Source of the DNA: Burkholderiaceae bacterium
GTDB taxonomy: Bacteria > Pseudomonadota > Gammaproteobacteria > Burkholderiales > Burkholderiaceae_C
DNA length: 6,075 nt
NCBI GenBank assembly: GCA_031276435.1
Contig: JAISNB010000077.1
Span: 1-6,075, forward strand
Reading direction: 5' to 3'
Below, piece after piece: positions 6,032 to 6,075 of this stretch; the stretch's first letter is position 1, and each line of letters starts with the position of its first letter. The position numbers and the translations under genes were made by a program. Under the pieces are notes generated by a model. It was not told where the DNA came from and searched no databases. It saw only the letters and a program-made list of their open reading frames with translations.

Positions 6032-6075
6032 CGCGCCTCTGATACGCGCGCCCGCCGCCGCGCCAGCTTGGCTTG

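Noticed and set aside
1..6075. CRISPR arrays, tRNA or rRNA genes, toxin-antitoxin pairs or phage genes
   Set aside because: No regularly spaced repeats, no cloverleaf-like sequence and no recognisable proteins of these classes were seen on either strand by eye.

Overview
The window is a GC-rich chromosomal segment. Its gene content and protein style (divergent metG/apbC, a proteobacterial-type MetRS with a C-terminal tRNA-binding domain, a urease accessory gene of the 'RFYRSP' type) suggest a betaproteobacterium, most likely Burkholderiales. This placement rests on recognised protein families and is not a phylogenetic result. The content is mostly housekeeping. I found no convincing new multi-gene system.

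Layout. Positions 2-202 (+) hold the last 66 codons of a drug/metabolite-type (EamA-like) membrane transporter that begins outside the window. Positions 203-877 form a gene-poor stretch of about 675 bases. It contains a decayed C-terminal piece of a transposase on the minus strand (about 233-550) and two diverged copies of a short interspersed repeat (587-622 and 672-706), so it looks like a graveyard for mobile and repetitive DNA. Positions 878-2986 (-) are a complete methionyl-tRNA synthetase gene, metG. A 128-base divergent spacer follows, with a possible metG -10 box and a GC palindrome. Positions 3115-4203 (+) are apbC/mrp, encoding the Fe-S cluster carrier ATPase. A 277-base spacer carries a plausible promoter and an inverted repeat. 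Positions 4481-5155 (+) encode a small membrane-anchored DUF2726 protein. Positions 5195-6031 (+) are ureD, a urease maturation factor; its partners (ureA, ureB, ureC and others) would be expected beyond the right edge.

How the parts relate. metG and apbC are divergent and probably transcribed independently from the shared spacer. The DUF2726 gene and ureD lie only 39 bases apart on the same strand and may share the promoter upstream of 4481, but no known function links them. The most informative non-obvious item is the transposase remnant: its frame runs open to the window edge and its preserved part has no ATG near its 5' end, so a start-to-stop ORF search would miss it. Several very long open frames lie antisense to metG and apbC; these are compositional shadows and are not annotated.
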